Shown here piece by piece: positions 27,963 to 37,764 of a DNA stretch of 55,335 nt (the stretch's first letter is position 1; the number at the start of each line of letters is the position of its first letter). The stretch is from Actinomadura sp. CNU-125. GTDB lineage: Bacteria > Actinomycetota > Actinomycetes > Streptosporangiales > Streptosporangiaceae. Where the stretch lies: NCBI RefSeq assembly GCF_001942465.1, contig NZ_MKJY01000310.1, positions 1 to 55,335 of the forward strand. The letters are read 5' to 3'. The notes beneath the pieces are model-generated. The model saw only the letters and a program-made list of their open reading frames with translations. It made no database searches and was not told where the DNA came from. The translations under genes and the position numbers were made by a program.

Positions 27963-30046
27963 GTGGCAGCCGAGTATCTCGATGTTCCGGCACGGGACGA
28001 TTTGCAGCAGATGCGGGACTGGGACGTGCTGGTCGAGCACACGGGCGCATCGATTCTCGCGGACCATCCCGACGGACTGTCCGTGCGGGAGCTGTGGGCC
28101 TTCGTCGTCCAGCGTCTGCCCTGGATCGAGCAGTGGTACGACGAGGCCACCGGTGGTTCGACCAGCGCTTCCGTCAACTTCAGTTACAAGAGCACTGGTC
28201 TGGTCAAGGCCGGTCTCATCGCCAAGTACGACCGCCGGTGGCACTTGACCTCCGTCGGTCGTGCCGCTCTCGAGGCGCACTCCGAACGGGACGACTTCTA
28301 CCGCCTCGCACATGAGGCCTATCGATACTGGGAACGCAACCGCGAACGATTCGACGCGGCATCGGATCTCATTGAAGGGATTCCCGACGAGACATGGGTC
28401 TCGGCCGAGGATCTGGCTTCGGACCTGGCCGTCGACCTCGAGCGGCTGCTCGGCTGGCTTCAGGGGGCGCGTCCGACGGGTGGCAGAAGGTGCTCGACGA
28501 GAACGGGAATCCGCCAACGTTATACCGGCTGACCCCGGAGGAACGGGACGAGTGGCTCGACGTCCTCGCCGAAGAGGGCGTCGACGTCTCGCAAGGCCGT
28601 GCGAACCCCGCCCAGCGGCTCGGGCACGGCGAACTGCGGCCGCTCCTCGACGACGAGGACGACGGCACGGCGGCGCCGCGCCGGGCGTGGCTCGTCCGAG
28701 GCGCGGAGGGTACGGGGGCTAATCCGCTGCGGGACGTGTGGCTGCCGGGCCGCGTGTGCGCCCTTCCGGCCTCGCGGTTGAGGGAAATGCCCGGCGGGGT
28801 GACGCGGGACCGGGTGCGGACGGCTGTGGCTGAAGACTACGGGCACGTGCCGAACCCCGAGCGGGAGCGGCTCGTCGCCGAGTTCCACACCTTCCTGTCT
28901 CGCATGAGCGAAGGGGACATCGTCGTCAGCAACGACGGCGGGGAGGTTTATCTGGGTGTCGTGGCGGGTCCGCCCGGCTTCTCGCAGAGCGCCGGGCACG
29001 GGGCCGACCTGCAGCGGCCGGTGGACTGGGCGGCCGACCGGCCCCTCGACTACTTCGAGCACATGCCGGACGGCTTCTCCGGCATGTCCGGCAATCCGGA
29101 CGCGCAGATCGTCGAGCTGACCGCGTTCCTCCCCGCGCTTGAGGAACTGCTCGGTGAGCCGGCGGGCGTGTCCGAGCCGGAAATGTTCCTCCCGGACGTC
29201 GGCGAGAAGCTCGCGCGCGACCTGCACGTCGATCCCGGCTGGCTGCAGGAATGCGTGGAGCTGCTCCGCGACCGTCCGCAGCTCATCTTCTACGGGCCGC
29301 CCGGCACCGGGAAGACGTACCTCGCGCGGGAGCTCGCGAAGCACCTCACCGGGGCGCGGCCGGAGAACGTCCAGCTCGTCCAGTTCCACCCGGCGTACTC
29401 CTACGAGGACTTCTTCGAGGGGTACCGGCCCAGGCAGGGGCCGGACGGCACCGTCGTGTTCGAGATCGTGCCCGGTCCCTTCCGCAAGATCGTCACGGCC
29501 GCCCGCGCGCACCCGGAACGGCCCTACGTGCTGATCATCGACGAGATCAACCGGGGAAACCTCGCCAAGATCTTCGGGGAGCTGTACTTCCTGCTGGAGT
29601 ACCGGCGCGAGTCGGTGAACCTGCTGTACGGGTCGGACGACGGACAGGGGTTCACCCTTCCGCGCAACGTGCTCGTCCTCGGCACGATGAACACCGCCGA
29701 CCGGTCCATCGCCCTGGTCGACACCGCGATGCGGCGCCGGTTCTGGTTCATGGAACTGCACCCCGATGTGGCGCCGACGCGGGACATGCTCAGGGAATGG
29801 CTGAAGGCCAAGGAACTGCCGGACGAACCCGCGCGCCTGCTCGACGCCCTCAACGAACGCATCGCCGACCGGGAGATGCGCATCGGCCCCACGTACCTGA
29901 TGCGGGACGGAGTCGATACGGACGCCGTCCTGCACCGGATCTGGCGCAACCAGATCCTCCCGCTGCTGGAGGAACACCACTACGGCGAAGGCAAGGACGT
30001 GGCGGGGGAGTACGGGCTGGACGCGCTGCGGCGCGAGCTGCCGTGA
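27963..30046 (+). CDS. mcrB: McrB-type AAA+ GTPase of modification-dependent restriction (frameshifted)
   Basis: The N-terminal part (to about 170 residues) has a winged-helix, Mrr_N-like region (LVKAGLIAKYDRRWHLTSVG). A PUA/EVE-like stretch follows (SRMSEGDIVVSNDGGEVYL). The AAA+ motor shows Walker A in YGPPGTGKTYLAREL (about 444), Walker B in VLIIDEINRGNLAKI (about 525), and the McrB signature MNTADRSIALVDTAMRRRF (about 577). The first frame fails in the G5 run at 28463-28467; one extra G joins it to GASDGWQKVLDENGN. GTG 27963 follows GAGGGGG. McrB assembles rings, hydrolyses GTP and drives McrC cleavage of DNA with modified cytosine; the N-terminal domain sets which modification is read. 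mcrC overlaps by GTGA. Confidence 0.9.
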
Positions 30047-31239
30047 CCGTCCGTCTGCAAGAAGGCGCGGGGTGGGTCGAACGCGAGCTCACCGATCGGC
30101 AGGCCGCGGTGCTCGGCGCGTCCGGGCTGGTGCGGATCACGAACGGGCCCCGGGCCGGGGTGTGGCGGCTGCGCGACGACGGTCTCGTCGGTTCGGCCCG
30201 CGTCGGCGGCCCGAACGACGCCGTCGACCTGCACGTCGCGCCGAAGACACCGATCGACCGGCTCGTCTTCCTGCTGGGCTACGCGCAGCGGCCGCTCGGC
30301 TGGCGGCAGGACGAGGTGGACGCCGGGGAACGGCCCGACCTCCTGCCCGCGCTCGCGCACGCCTTCGCCCGCGCGGCCGAACGGGCGCTACGCCAGGGCG
30401 TGCTGCTCGGCTACCGGGAGGTCGAGGAGCCGCTCGCCGTCGTGCGCGGCCGGGTGCGCGTCGCCGACCAGGTCAGGCGGCGATACGGGGTTCCGGTGCC
30501 GGTCGAGGTCCGCTACGACGACTACACGCCGGACACCGACGAGAACCGGCTGCTGTTCGGCGCGGCCCGGCGGCTGATGAGGCTGCCCGGCGTCCCGGCG
30601 GAAACGCGCCGGATGCTGCGGCACCTGCTCGTGCGGCTGGACGGTGTCCGCGGTTTCGTGCCGGGCCGTCCGCTGCCCGAATGGACGCCGACCAGGCTGA
30701 ACGCGCGCTACCACACCGCGCTCGGGCTCGCCGGGATGATCCTGCGCGGAGCCTCGTTCGAGCTCGACGGCGGCGCGTCCGTCCGGGTGGACGGGCTGAT
30801 GCTGACGATGTGGCGGGTCTTCGAGGACTTCGTCACCGCCGCCCTCGCCGATGCGCTGCGTCCTCTCGGCGGCAAGGTCGAGACGCAGGACGTGCGGCAT
30901 CACCTCGACCACGGTCGGCGGGTGCGGCTCCGGCCCGACCTCGTCCACTACGGACGGGACGGACGGCCGCGGGCGGCGGTCGACGCCAAGTACAAGATCG
31001 AGACCAAAGTGGGGAAGCACGAGGCGGACCTCTACCAGGTGCTCGCCTACTGCACCGCGCTCGGCGTGAAGCGGGGGCATCTCGTCTACGCGGCCGGGGA
31101 CGCCGTCCCGCACGTCCACCGGATCGTCGGGACGGCGGACGTGCGCATCGAGGAGACGGCACTCGATCTCGCGGCGTCGCCCGATGTCCTCCTCGCCCGG
31201 ATCGGCGATCTCGCCCGCCGGATCGGCGCGGGCGGATGA
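30043..31239 (+). CDS. mcrC: McrC nuclease subunit of McrBC restriction system
   Basis: About 398 residues. The N-terminal beta-rich domain stimulates McrB, with a helical middle (FARAAERALRQGVLLGYREV) and a C-terminal PD-(D/E)xK nuclease. The nuclease has the aspartate in VRLRPDLVHYGRDG (about 299), DAK in AAVDAKYKI (about 314), and a following Y.VLAYC helix. The YDDYTPDTDENRLL block is typical of McrC. GTG 30043 overlaps the mcrB stop. The gene is intact. Confidence 0.93.
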   Translation: MTVRLQEGAGWVERELTDRQAAVLGASGLVRITNGPRAGVWRLRDDGLVGSARVGGPNDAVDLHVAPKTPIDRLVFLLGYAQRPLGWRQDEVDAGERPDLLPALAHAFARAAERALRQGVLLGYREVEEPLAVVRGRVRVADQVRRRYGVPVPVEVRYDDYTPDTDENRLLFGAARRLMRLPGVPAETRRMLRHLLVRLDGVRGFVPGRPLPEWTPTRLNARYHTALGLAGMILRGASFELDGGASVRVDGLMLTMWRVFEDFVTAALADALRPLGGKVETQDVRHHLDHGRRVRLRPDLVHYGRDGRPRAAVDAKYKIETKVGKHEADLYQVLAYCTALGVKRGHLVYAAGDAVPHVHRIVGTADVRIEETALDLAASPDVLLARIGDLARRIGAGG

Positions 31240-31311
31240 CGGCTCCGCTTCGCGATATCGTGCGGTTCGCGAGCGTGCACAGTGGCCGGAATCTGCGCGG
31301 AGGTCCTCCTG

Positions 31312-33438
31312 ATGGAACAGCCCGGTGACGGCACGGGCCACAACACGGGCCGCAACGAGGTCAACGCGGATTCGGCGGAACTGGTCGTGCAGGCGCGGTC
31401 GATTTCGGTCGAGGGGGACTTCTACGCGGGCGGCAGGAAGCGCACCCGTCCGATTCCTCGCCAATTGCCCGGTCCGTGGCCGTACTTCAGCGACCGCGAG
31501 GAACCGCTCGAGATCGTCGAGCGGGCGTGGCGGAGGGCCGTGGAGTCCGGGACGACGCTCGTGGTCGTCTACACGGGTCCCGCGGGCATCGGGAAGAGCG
31601 AGCTGGCGGCCAGGACCTTCCAGGCGATGGCGCCGGACGTGCCCGGCCCGCACCTGCACGCCGACATGAACGACGGCGGGCCGAGGACCGCCGCCGACGT
31701 CCTCGGCGACTTCTTGGGGGCGCTGGGAGTCGAGCCCGACGACGTCCCGGCGAGCGTGGGCGAGATGACCGGCCTGTACCGCAGCCTCACCAGCGACCGG
31801 GCGGTCATCGTCTCCCTCGACGACGTTTCGCTGGCATCGCAGGTGCGGCCGCTGGTCCCGAACTCGCCGGGCGGCATCGTCGTGGCCACGGCGCGCGCCA
31901 TGCCGGGCAACCTGCGCGGGGCCGTCGAGGTCCCGGTGGAGCCGATGGACGACGACGTCGCCGTCCGGCTGCTCGAGGACGTCGCCGGGCGGTCGTTCGG
32001 CGAGCCGGAGCGGGCCGAGGCGGCGGCGGTGGCGCGGTTGTGCGGCGGGAGTCCGCTGCTGCTGTGCTCGGCCGGGCGGCGGCTCGGCCGCCGCCGTCCG
32101 GCGACGCTGCACACCGAGATCGTCCGCGAGGCGGAAGGGGCCGCCGTGTTCGACAGTGCCTACGACGCGCTCTCCGATCCCGCGCAGGCCCTGTACCGGC
32201 GGCTCGCCGGGCTGCTGGGCCGGACGTTCTCCGCGGAGCTCGCTGCGGTCGCCGGGGGAGTCGACGCGCCCCTGCCCGCGCTGCGGGAACTGGAGCGCGC
32301 CGGGCTGCTGGACGACCTCGGGGACGGGCGCTTCCGGATCCACGGGCTCGTGCACGAGCACGCGCGGGGACGCTGCGCACCGGACGAGCGCGAGGCGGCG
32401 CTGTCGCGCGTCCTGACGTGGTACCTGCGGAAGGCCGTCGAGGCGGACCATGCGCTGATGCCCGGCCGGTGGAGGCTCGGCCCCGACTACGAGCCCCTGC
32501 GCGGGCTGCCGCCGACACTGCCGGACGATGCGGCCCGCGAATGGCTGGAAGACAACCGGCCCGTCCTGCGGGCCGCCGTCCGGGCCGCCGCCGAACGGGG
32601 CCGGGACGATCTCGTGGTCCGGCTCGTCGAGGCGCAGTGGGCGCTCTGCTTCACGCGCAAGCACTACGAGCACTGGATCGACGTCCATCGTCTCGGGGTG
32701 GCGGCGGCGCCGAACGCGTCCGACCCCCGGTTCCGGGGACGGATGCACTGCCAGCTCGGGTTCGCGTACGCCGAACTGGGCCGGGCCGACGACGCCGCCG
32801 CAGAGTTCGAGGCCGCGCTGGGCGCCGATCGCGAGATCGGGCATGTCCGGGGCGAGGCGACCGCGGTCGAGTCGCTCGGGCTGCTCGCGCTGCGCCGCTC
32901 GGGCGCCGAGGAGCCGTCGCTGGAGACGTCCGACCGTGAGCAGGCCGAACGGGCGCACGAGTTGCTCACGGACAATCTGCGGCTGAACCTGCGCATGTCG
33001 GAGTCGGACGACGACCGTGCGGTGGCCCTGGCCTGGCGGCATCTGGGGCGCGCGTCCAGCGCCCGCGGCGACCACGCGGAGGCCGCCGGTCAGCTGGCGC
33101 GCGCGGCCGAGCTGCTCGCGGCGCTGCCCGACCCCTACAACGAGGGGAAGACGCTCACCGACCTGGGACGGGCGCGGCTGCGGGCCGGACGGCCTGGCGC
33201 GGCGTCCGACCCGCTCCGGCGCGCGCTGGATCTGCTGGGCGAGCGGGAATTCCCGGCGGAGCGGGCGGCGGTCCTGCTGACCCTCGGCGTGGCGGCGGCA
33301 CGGGACGGCGACCGCGGTGCGGCCGTCGAATGGGGCACCGACGCGCTGCGGATCCTCGAATCGCGCAACGATCCGCGGACCGAAACGGCCCGGACGTGGC
33401 TGGCGGACCTCACCCGAACCGGAAAGAGTGACTCGTAG
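31312..33438 (+). CDS. NB-ARC/STAND NTPase with TPR repeats (NLR-like)
   Basis: A 708-residue protein. The N-terminal segment includes VVQARSISVEGDFYAGG (about residues 25-41), a short effector-associated type motif. The NB-ARC domain has Walker A TGPAGIGKSELAAR (about 88), Walker B VIVSLDDV, and the sensor-like GGIVVATARAMPG and later CGGSPLLL motif. A winged-helix region (FRIHGLVHEHARGR) precedes about seven TPR-like helical pairs (LGFAYAELGRADDAAAEFEA). Bacterial proteins of this plan act as regulators (AfsR/SARP-like without the DNA-binding part) or as antiphage NLR sensors. The location after mcrBC favours defence. No obvious toxic effector domain is seen, so it may signal to a partner. 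It overlaps the convergent next gene by 29 bp. ATG 31312 has GGAGG upstream. Confidence 0.85.
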   Translation: MEQPGDGTGHNTGRNEVNADSAELVVQARSISVEGDFYAGGRKRTRPIPRQLPGPWPYFSDREEPLEIVERAWRRAVESGTTLVVVYTGPAGIGKSELAARTFQAMAPDVPGPHLHADMNDGGPRTAADVLGDFLGALGVEPDDVPASVGEMTGLYRSLTSDRAVIVSLDDVSLASQVRPLVPNSPGGIVVATARAMPGNLRGAVEVPVEPMDDDVAVRLLEDVAGRSFGEPERAEAAAVARLCGGSPLLLCSAGRRLGRRRPATLHTEIVREAEGAAVFDSAYDALSDPAQALYRRLAGLLGRTFSAELAAVAGGVDAPLPALRELERAGLLDDLGDGRFRIHGLVHEHARGRCAPDEREAALSRVLTWYLRKAVEADHALMPGRWRLGPDYEPLRGLPPTLPDDAAREWLEDNRPVLRAAVRAAAERGRDDLVVRLVEAQWALCFTRKHYEHWIDVHRLGVAAAPNASDPRFRGRMHCQLGFAYAELGRADDAAAEFEAALGADREIGHVRGEATAVESLGLLALRRSGAEEPSLETSDREQAERAHELLTDNLRLNLRMSESDDDRAVALAWRHLGRASSARGDHAEAAGQLARAAELLAALPDPYNEGKTLTDLGRARLRAGRPGAASDPLRRALDLLGEREFPAERAAVLLTLGVAAARDGDRGAAVEWGTDALRILESRNDPRTETARTWLADLTRTGKSDS

Positions 33439-35125
33439 GTCTCGCCTCGACGGTGCATTCCGCCGGGATCTCGGCCAGCCGACGCCCTGTTTCCAGCCAT
33501 CCGTAGACGAGGGAAGCCGCCAATTCCGGTCTCTCGGCCCGGCAGCGCACCATGTCGCCGTCGTTCGTACCGATCACGCAGATACCGGGACTTTCCTCGA
33601 CGGCCGCCACATGGCAGCCGGGATGGCGGTCGAATGTCCGCGCCAGCCATTCCTTCGTGGACGCCTCCGACCCCGGGTGCAGGCCGTAGACGACGTCCGC
33701 GAGTCCCAGGAGGCGCTCTTCGAGTTCGGTGTCGTCGACCGCGAGGTGCCGCCCGTCGGCGGCCCCGCCGCGGTGGAGGGCCGTGGGCGCGGGCACGCGC
33801 GTGACGACGGCGACGCCGTCCCGCCACTCGACGGTGGTCAGGGCCGCCGTCGCCCGGCCGCCTTCGAGGTCGCCGCGGTCGAGCGGGGGAACGCGCAGGA
33901 CGGCCGGTGGCGCGGCCGGCTCGCCGAGGCGCATCAGCCGGTACATCTCCGTCCGCAGCAGGCGGCCCGACCCGCCCGGCACGGCCGTCGCGCAGCCGAC
34001 GATGCCGGCGTAACGGGCCGGGTCGTGCTCGGCCACCGCACGCGTGACCTGGGGTTCCAGGGGGCGTCCGGGCGTCAGCGCGGGCGCGGCGCGGCCGAGG
34101 CGCGCGACCGGCGACGCGGGATCCACGTCCTCGTGCGGGAACGCGGCCGTCAGCACCGGACGTCCCAGCGCGGCCCCGTAGAAGGTGACCGAACCGTGGT
34201 CTCCGATGACGAGGTCGGCCGCGACGAGCGCGGCGCGCCAGCCCTCGCGGGGCGGGACCAGGTTCAGGCCCGCGCGCAGGCAGTGCGCGAGCCACGCCCT
34301 GACCTGCCACGGCCCGTGCCCGTGCCAGATGTTCGGATGCAGGACCGCGGTCACCCGGAACCGGTCCATGGGCAGTTCGGCGAGGAGGTCCGCGATGAGA
34401 TCGGGGTGCTCGCCGAGCAGTGACCGGGGACCCCAGGTGGAACTGACCACGACGTGCGTCTGCCGGGGCTCCGCGCCGAACGCGGGCCGGTAGCGGTCGC
34501 GGTACGGGAGTGCCGCGAGCATCCGGTCGAGGCAGGGATCACCGGCGACGACGGCCGCCGGACCCGCTTCGGGACAGTCGCGCACGAGCCGGTCGAGCTG
34601 TTCCGGGTGCGAGAGGACGATGCTCGCGGGCACCACGCGCCCGTCCGCGATCAGCCATTCGGGGGCGAGACCGAAGACCGGCCCGGCTCCTGGAGTCTGG
34701 AATCTGGAATCTGGAATCTGGAATCTGGCGAGTTTTTTATTGTAGCCCATACCATGGGACAAGACCATGAGAGGGGCCTTCAAGAGATGAAGATCGCCGC
34801 CGTAGCTGGCTGAAAGCGCGAGATCGAAATCCATGGAGACGACCTGATCCCACGGTGCCGTCAGCGCTCCGATGTCCCCGAGGAATTCCTCGACGTCGTG
34901 CGTGAACGGTGATGAGCGCGTCCACGTGAAGACGACCTGGATTCGCGGATCGGCTTCCAGGATCTGCACCGCGTCGAGGAGGCGCGTCAACGACGTGACG
35001 TTGTGCACGACGGCGAGGACGAGCCGTTCGGGGGTGCGCGTCGTCCATCGGGGCGCGTCGGCGCGATCGGGACGCGCAGCCAATCCTGCGTCATGCTTTT
35101 CGGACGCCTCACATTCATGACGCAC
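33410..35125 (-). CDS. GT-B-fold, CDP-glycerol glycerophosphotransferase-like protein with heptanucleotide repeat
   Basis: A 571-residue protein that I place only by fold. It has two Rossmann-like halves: RLVLAVVHNVTSLTRLLD near the start, then VVVSSTWGPRSLLGEHPDLI (about 240) and VIGDHGSVTFYGAALGRPVL (about 310). The latter is typical of teichoic-acid polymerase or GT-B-type transferases that bind a nucleotide-linked donor. A sequence of ARFQIPDSRFQTP is encoded by five 7-bp repeats (34691-34728). GTG 35125 is the farthest start and lacks a clear ribosome site. The substrate is unknown. Confidence 0.6.
   Translation of the reverse strand: MRHECEASEKHDAGLAARPDRADAPRWTTRTPERLVLAVVHNVTSLTRLLDAVQILEADPRIQVVFTWTRSSPFTHDVEEFLGDIGALTAPWDQVVSMDFDLALSASYGGDLHLLKAPLMVLSHGMGYNKKLARFQIPDSRFQTPGAGPVFGLAPEWLIADGRVVPASIVLSHPEQLDRLVRDCPEAGPAAVVAGDPCLDRMLAALPYRDRYRPAFGAEPRQTHVVVSSTWGPRSLLGEHPDLIADLLAELPMDRFRVTAVLHPNIWHGHGPWQVRAWLAHCLRAGLNLVPPREGWRAALVAADLVIGDHGSVTFYGAALGRPVLTAAFPHEDVDPASPVARLGRAAPALTPGRPLEPQVTRAVAEHDPARYAGIVGCATAVPGGSGRLLRTEMYRLMRLGEPAAPPAVLRVPPLDRGDLEGGRATAALTTVEWRDGVAVVTRVPAPTALHRGGAADGRHLAVDDTELEERLLGLADVVYGLHPGSEASTKEWLARTFDRHPGCHVAAVEESPGICVIGTNDGDMVRCRAERPELAASLVYGWLETGRRLAEIPAECTVEARPTSHSFRFG
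34691..34728. repeat. Heptanucleotide tandem repeat (TGGAATC, five copies) within a coding sequence
   Basis: Five head-to-tail copies of TGGAATC start at 34691, the first with one mismatch (TGGAGTC), followed by a partial TGG. A 7-bp unit changes the reading frame with each gained or lost copy. Confidence 0.9.
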
Positions 35126-35236
35126 GGGGAGTAAAGGATAAGCGAGCCAACCATAGCGGCTCTAGAACACGGTCCACTTCCCGGGGACAGGACAGGTCGT
35201 CCGTTAGGCGCGGACCTGCGGGGTAGGGGGACGGGC

Positions 35237-36569
35237 ATGGTTGAGGTGAGGGAGCCGTCCCGGGGGGACGACGCGCGTCGAGAACGTCGAGCGGGAACGG
35301 ACGGCTCGGCAAGGGACGACGGCGCTGACGAGGATCGTCGACCGGCTGGACGCGACGCTGCCGCTGCTCGCGCGTCCCTACGGGCTGCTGTCGTCGCGGG
35401 CACGGCGGTCGGGACGCGACGTCTACGACATGCGGTTGCTGCTGCAGCAGACGACGTGCATGACCGGGGCCGATTCGGCGGAGGTCTTCTACGATCCGCG
35501 GCGGTTCGTCCGGGCCGGTGCGGCGCCGCGGCGGCTGCGCGCGACGCTGTTCGGCGAGGACGGCGTGCAGTCGCTGGACGGCGAGCGGCACCGGGCCCGC
35601 AAAGAGCTGTTCATGTCGCTCATGACGCCCGGCGCCCGCGACGACCTGTGCGATATCGCCGCGCGGCTGTGGCGGGAACGGATCGCGTCGTGGGCCGGGG
35701 ACGGGCGGCGGGTGGTGCTGTTCGACGAGGTGAGCGAGCTGCTGTGCGAGGCGGTGTGCGCGTGGACCGGGGTGCCCGTCACGCGGCCGCAGGTGCCGGC
35801 CGTCACCCGGGTGCTGCTGTCGCTGATCGACTCCCCGGCCGCCGTCGGACCCCGCCACCTTCGCGGACGGGACGCGCGCCGGCTCGCCGACCGGTGGGCC
35901 GCCGGGCACGTCGTGCGGGCGCGGGCGTCCGAGACCGCGGAGGGCACGGCGCTGGAGCGGATCGCCGGGTTCCTCGACACGGACGGACGGCCGCTGCCGC
36001 CCGAGGTCGCGGCCGTCGAACTGCTGAACGTGCTCCGGCCGACCGTCGCGGTGGCGCGGTTCGTCGTCTTCTCGGCGCTCGCCCTGTACGGGAACCCGAG
36101 CTGGCGGCGCCGGTTGCAGGACGACGACGCGCCGGAGCCGATGGACGCGTTCGTCCAGGAAGTGCGGCGGTTCTATCCGTTCTTCCCGTTCGCCGCGGCG
36201 CGCGTCGCGCACGACTTCACCTGGCGCGGGCACCGGTTCCAGAAGGGACGGCGGGTGCTGCTCGATCTGCACGGCATCGACCACGATCCCCGTTTGTGGG
36301 ACCGCCCCGAACAGTTCCGTCCCGAAAGGTTCCTCGGCTGGGAACCGGACGCCTACTCGTTCGTGCCGCAGGGCGGCGGCGACCACTACGAAGGGCATCG
36401 CTGCGCGGGCGAGTGGGTCACCGAGGACCTGATGAAGGTGTCGGTCGCGGCGCTCACCCGGTCGATGGAATACACGGTTCCGGCGCAGGACCTCCGCATT
36501 CCGCCGTGGAGCGCGCCCGTGCTGCCGAAGAGCGGATTCGTCGTCGCGCAGGTTCAGGCCCGGGAGTGA
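35237..36569 (+). CDS. CYP152-type cytochrome P450 fatty-acid peroxygenase (5' end uncertain)
   Basis: Typical of the H2O2-using P450 SP-alpha/BS-beta family: LLLQQTTCMTGADSAEVFYD, LFGEDGVQSLDGERHRARK, ELLNVLRPTVAVARF (the Arg that binds the fatty-acid carboxylate), FVQEVRRFYPFFPF, and the heme-binding GGGDHYEGHRCAGEW. The Cys ligand region has HRCAGE where the family usually has HRCPGE. No conventional start exists in frame before ATG 35430, although conserved sequence starts at LTRIVDRLDATLPLL. Removing one G from the G6 run at 35262-35267 joins an ATG at 35237 with good upstream GGGGGAC. The product hydroxylates or decarboxylates fatty acids without a redox partner. Confidence 0.85.
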
Positions 36570-37051
36570 CGACCGGGCAGTGCGGTTATCAGGGCGCGGA
36601 GGCGCGGGGACATTTCCTCGGGGAGTCCGTCGAGGGCGCACCAGCGTGCTTCGAGGATTTCGGCGGGGTCCAGGTCGAGGCGTCCGCCGGTCACTTCGGC
36701 TTCGTAATACGCCTCGACCCGGAAACGGAAACCGCTCGCGAGGTGCAGGGGACGGTCGGCGACGGCGACTTCGAGGGACGTCTCCTCGCGGACCTCGCGC
36801 GCGACGCCGTCCTGGAGGCGTTCGCCCGCGTCGACGTAGCCGCCCGGCAGTCCCCACGCGCGGTACGGGGGCCACAACCGGTGCCGCAGCAGCAGGATGC
36901 GGCCCCGGTCGTCGCGGACGATCCCGCCCGCGTAGACGAGGAACGTCGGGTGCCGGAGCCGCGCGAGGCGCCACTGCGCGCGTCCGCTCAGCTTCCTCCA
37001 GACGGGTGCCGCCACCCGCCGGACCGCCAGGTCGATCAAGCGTCCCCTCAC
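36554..37051 (-). CDS. NUDIX hydrolase
   Basis: The complete Nudix box GGYVDAGERLQDGVAREVRE then ETSLEV (GX5EX7REUXEEXGU pattern) lies about 75 residues into a 165-residue protein. The preceding strand FLVYAGGIVRDDRGRILLLR and the C-terminal LDPAEILEARWCALDGLP complete the fold. GTG 37051 is my start; the long upstream open frame overlaps the acetyltransferase gene and is not coding-like. It hydrolyses a nucleoside diphosphate-linked substrate that cannot be named. It ends 16 bp inside the end of the convergent P450 gene. Confidence 0.88.
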   Translation of the reverse strand: MRGRLIDLAVRRVAAPVWRKLSGRAQWRLARLRHPTFLVYAGGIVRDDRGRILLLRHRLWPPYRAWGLPGGYVDAGERLQDGVAREVREETSLEVAVADRPLHLASGFRFRVEAYYEAEVTGGRLDLDPAEILEARWCALDGLPEEMSPRLRALITALPGRHSRA

Positions 37052-37086
37052 CGGGCGAGTATTTCGCACCGGCCGGGCCGTCCGCC

Positions 37087-37725
37087 CTAGGGGGCCCACA
37101 CCATCGTCTGCTGGTGCAGTTTCTCGCCGCCGTTCCTGATTCCGAGGACGAAGACGGCCGGGCCGTGTTCGGCGAATCCCATGCGGCGGAAGAAACGTAC
37201 GGCGCGCGTGTTCTCCCGCAATGTCTGCAGGTGGCAGCCGGGCGATCCGACGGCCCGCAGACGGTCGCGCCACCCGTTCATCAGGCCGTCGGCGGCGCCC
37301 GTCCCGCGTGCTTCGGGCGCGACGGTGAGGTGCAGGTGCGCCGGCCATCGCGGATCGTCGAAGCCTTTCGCGGTGGGCCGCCGCCGGACCGCGGCCCCCG
37401 CCAGGTCTGTCATGCTGCGCGCGATGAAAGCCACGGACTTCCGGCGTAAGAGCAGCCGATGCTTCCTGACGGCCCGCACCAGGAGTTCGTCCTCGCTCGG
37501 GAAGGACGAGGTGTCGGGGCAGCCCGTCAGATAACCGACGAGCCGCCCTTCGGAAACGGCGAGGAACAGAGAGTCGGGATACAGGTCGATGTAGGGCGTC
37601 AGATAGATGTCCGCCTCGGATTCCGGATGGCCCCATAATGACTCGACGGGCGACCCCTCACCCGCCCGTGCGAACAGTTTCCGCAGTTCGGCGCGGTCGT
37701 CTTCCTGGAACGTCCGGATTTCCAC
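37087..37725 (-). CDS. GNAT family N-acetyltransferase
   Basis: A 212-residue GNAT protein. The acetyl-CoA binding region is LTVAPEARGTGAADGLMNGW (about residues 132-151, R/Q-x-x-G-x-G/A loop), with CHLQTLRENTRAVRFFRRMGF after it. The N-terminal MEIRTFQEDDRAELRKLF and LFLAVSEGRLVGYLTG strands are standard. The NUDIX gene follows 35 bp downstream on the same strand, so the two probably form an operon. The acceptor substrate is unknown. Confidence 0.9.
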   Translation of the reverse strand: MEIRTFQEDDRAELRKLFARAGEGSPVESLWGHPESEADIYLTPYIDLYPDSLFLAVSEGRLVGYLTGCPDTSSFPSEDELLVRAVRKHRLLLRRKSVAFIARSMTDLAGAAVRRRPTAKGFDDPRWPAHLHLTVAPEARGTGAADGLMNGWRDRLRAVGSPGCHLQTLRENTRAVRFFRRMGFAEHGPAVFVLGIRNGGEKLHQQTMVWAP

Positions 37726-37764
37726 CAGGCCCCCACGGGTCGCGGTCTCCGGCAGTATTCCACT

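Noticed and set aside
30388..33075. 895-residue leftward open frame over mcrC and the NB-ARC gene
   Set aside because: Arg/Gly/Pro-rich shadow frame of two strongly supported genes.
34691..34728. CRISPR-like array
   Set aside because: The units are 7 bp with no spacers, so it is a simple tandem repeat; no cas genes are present.
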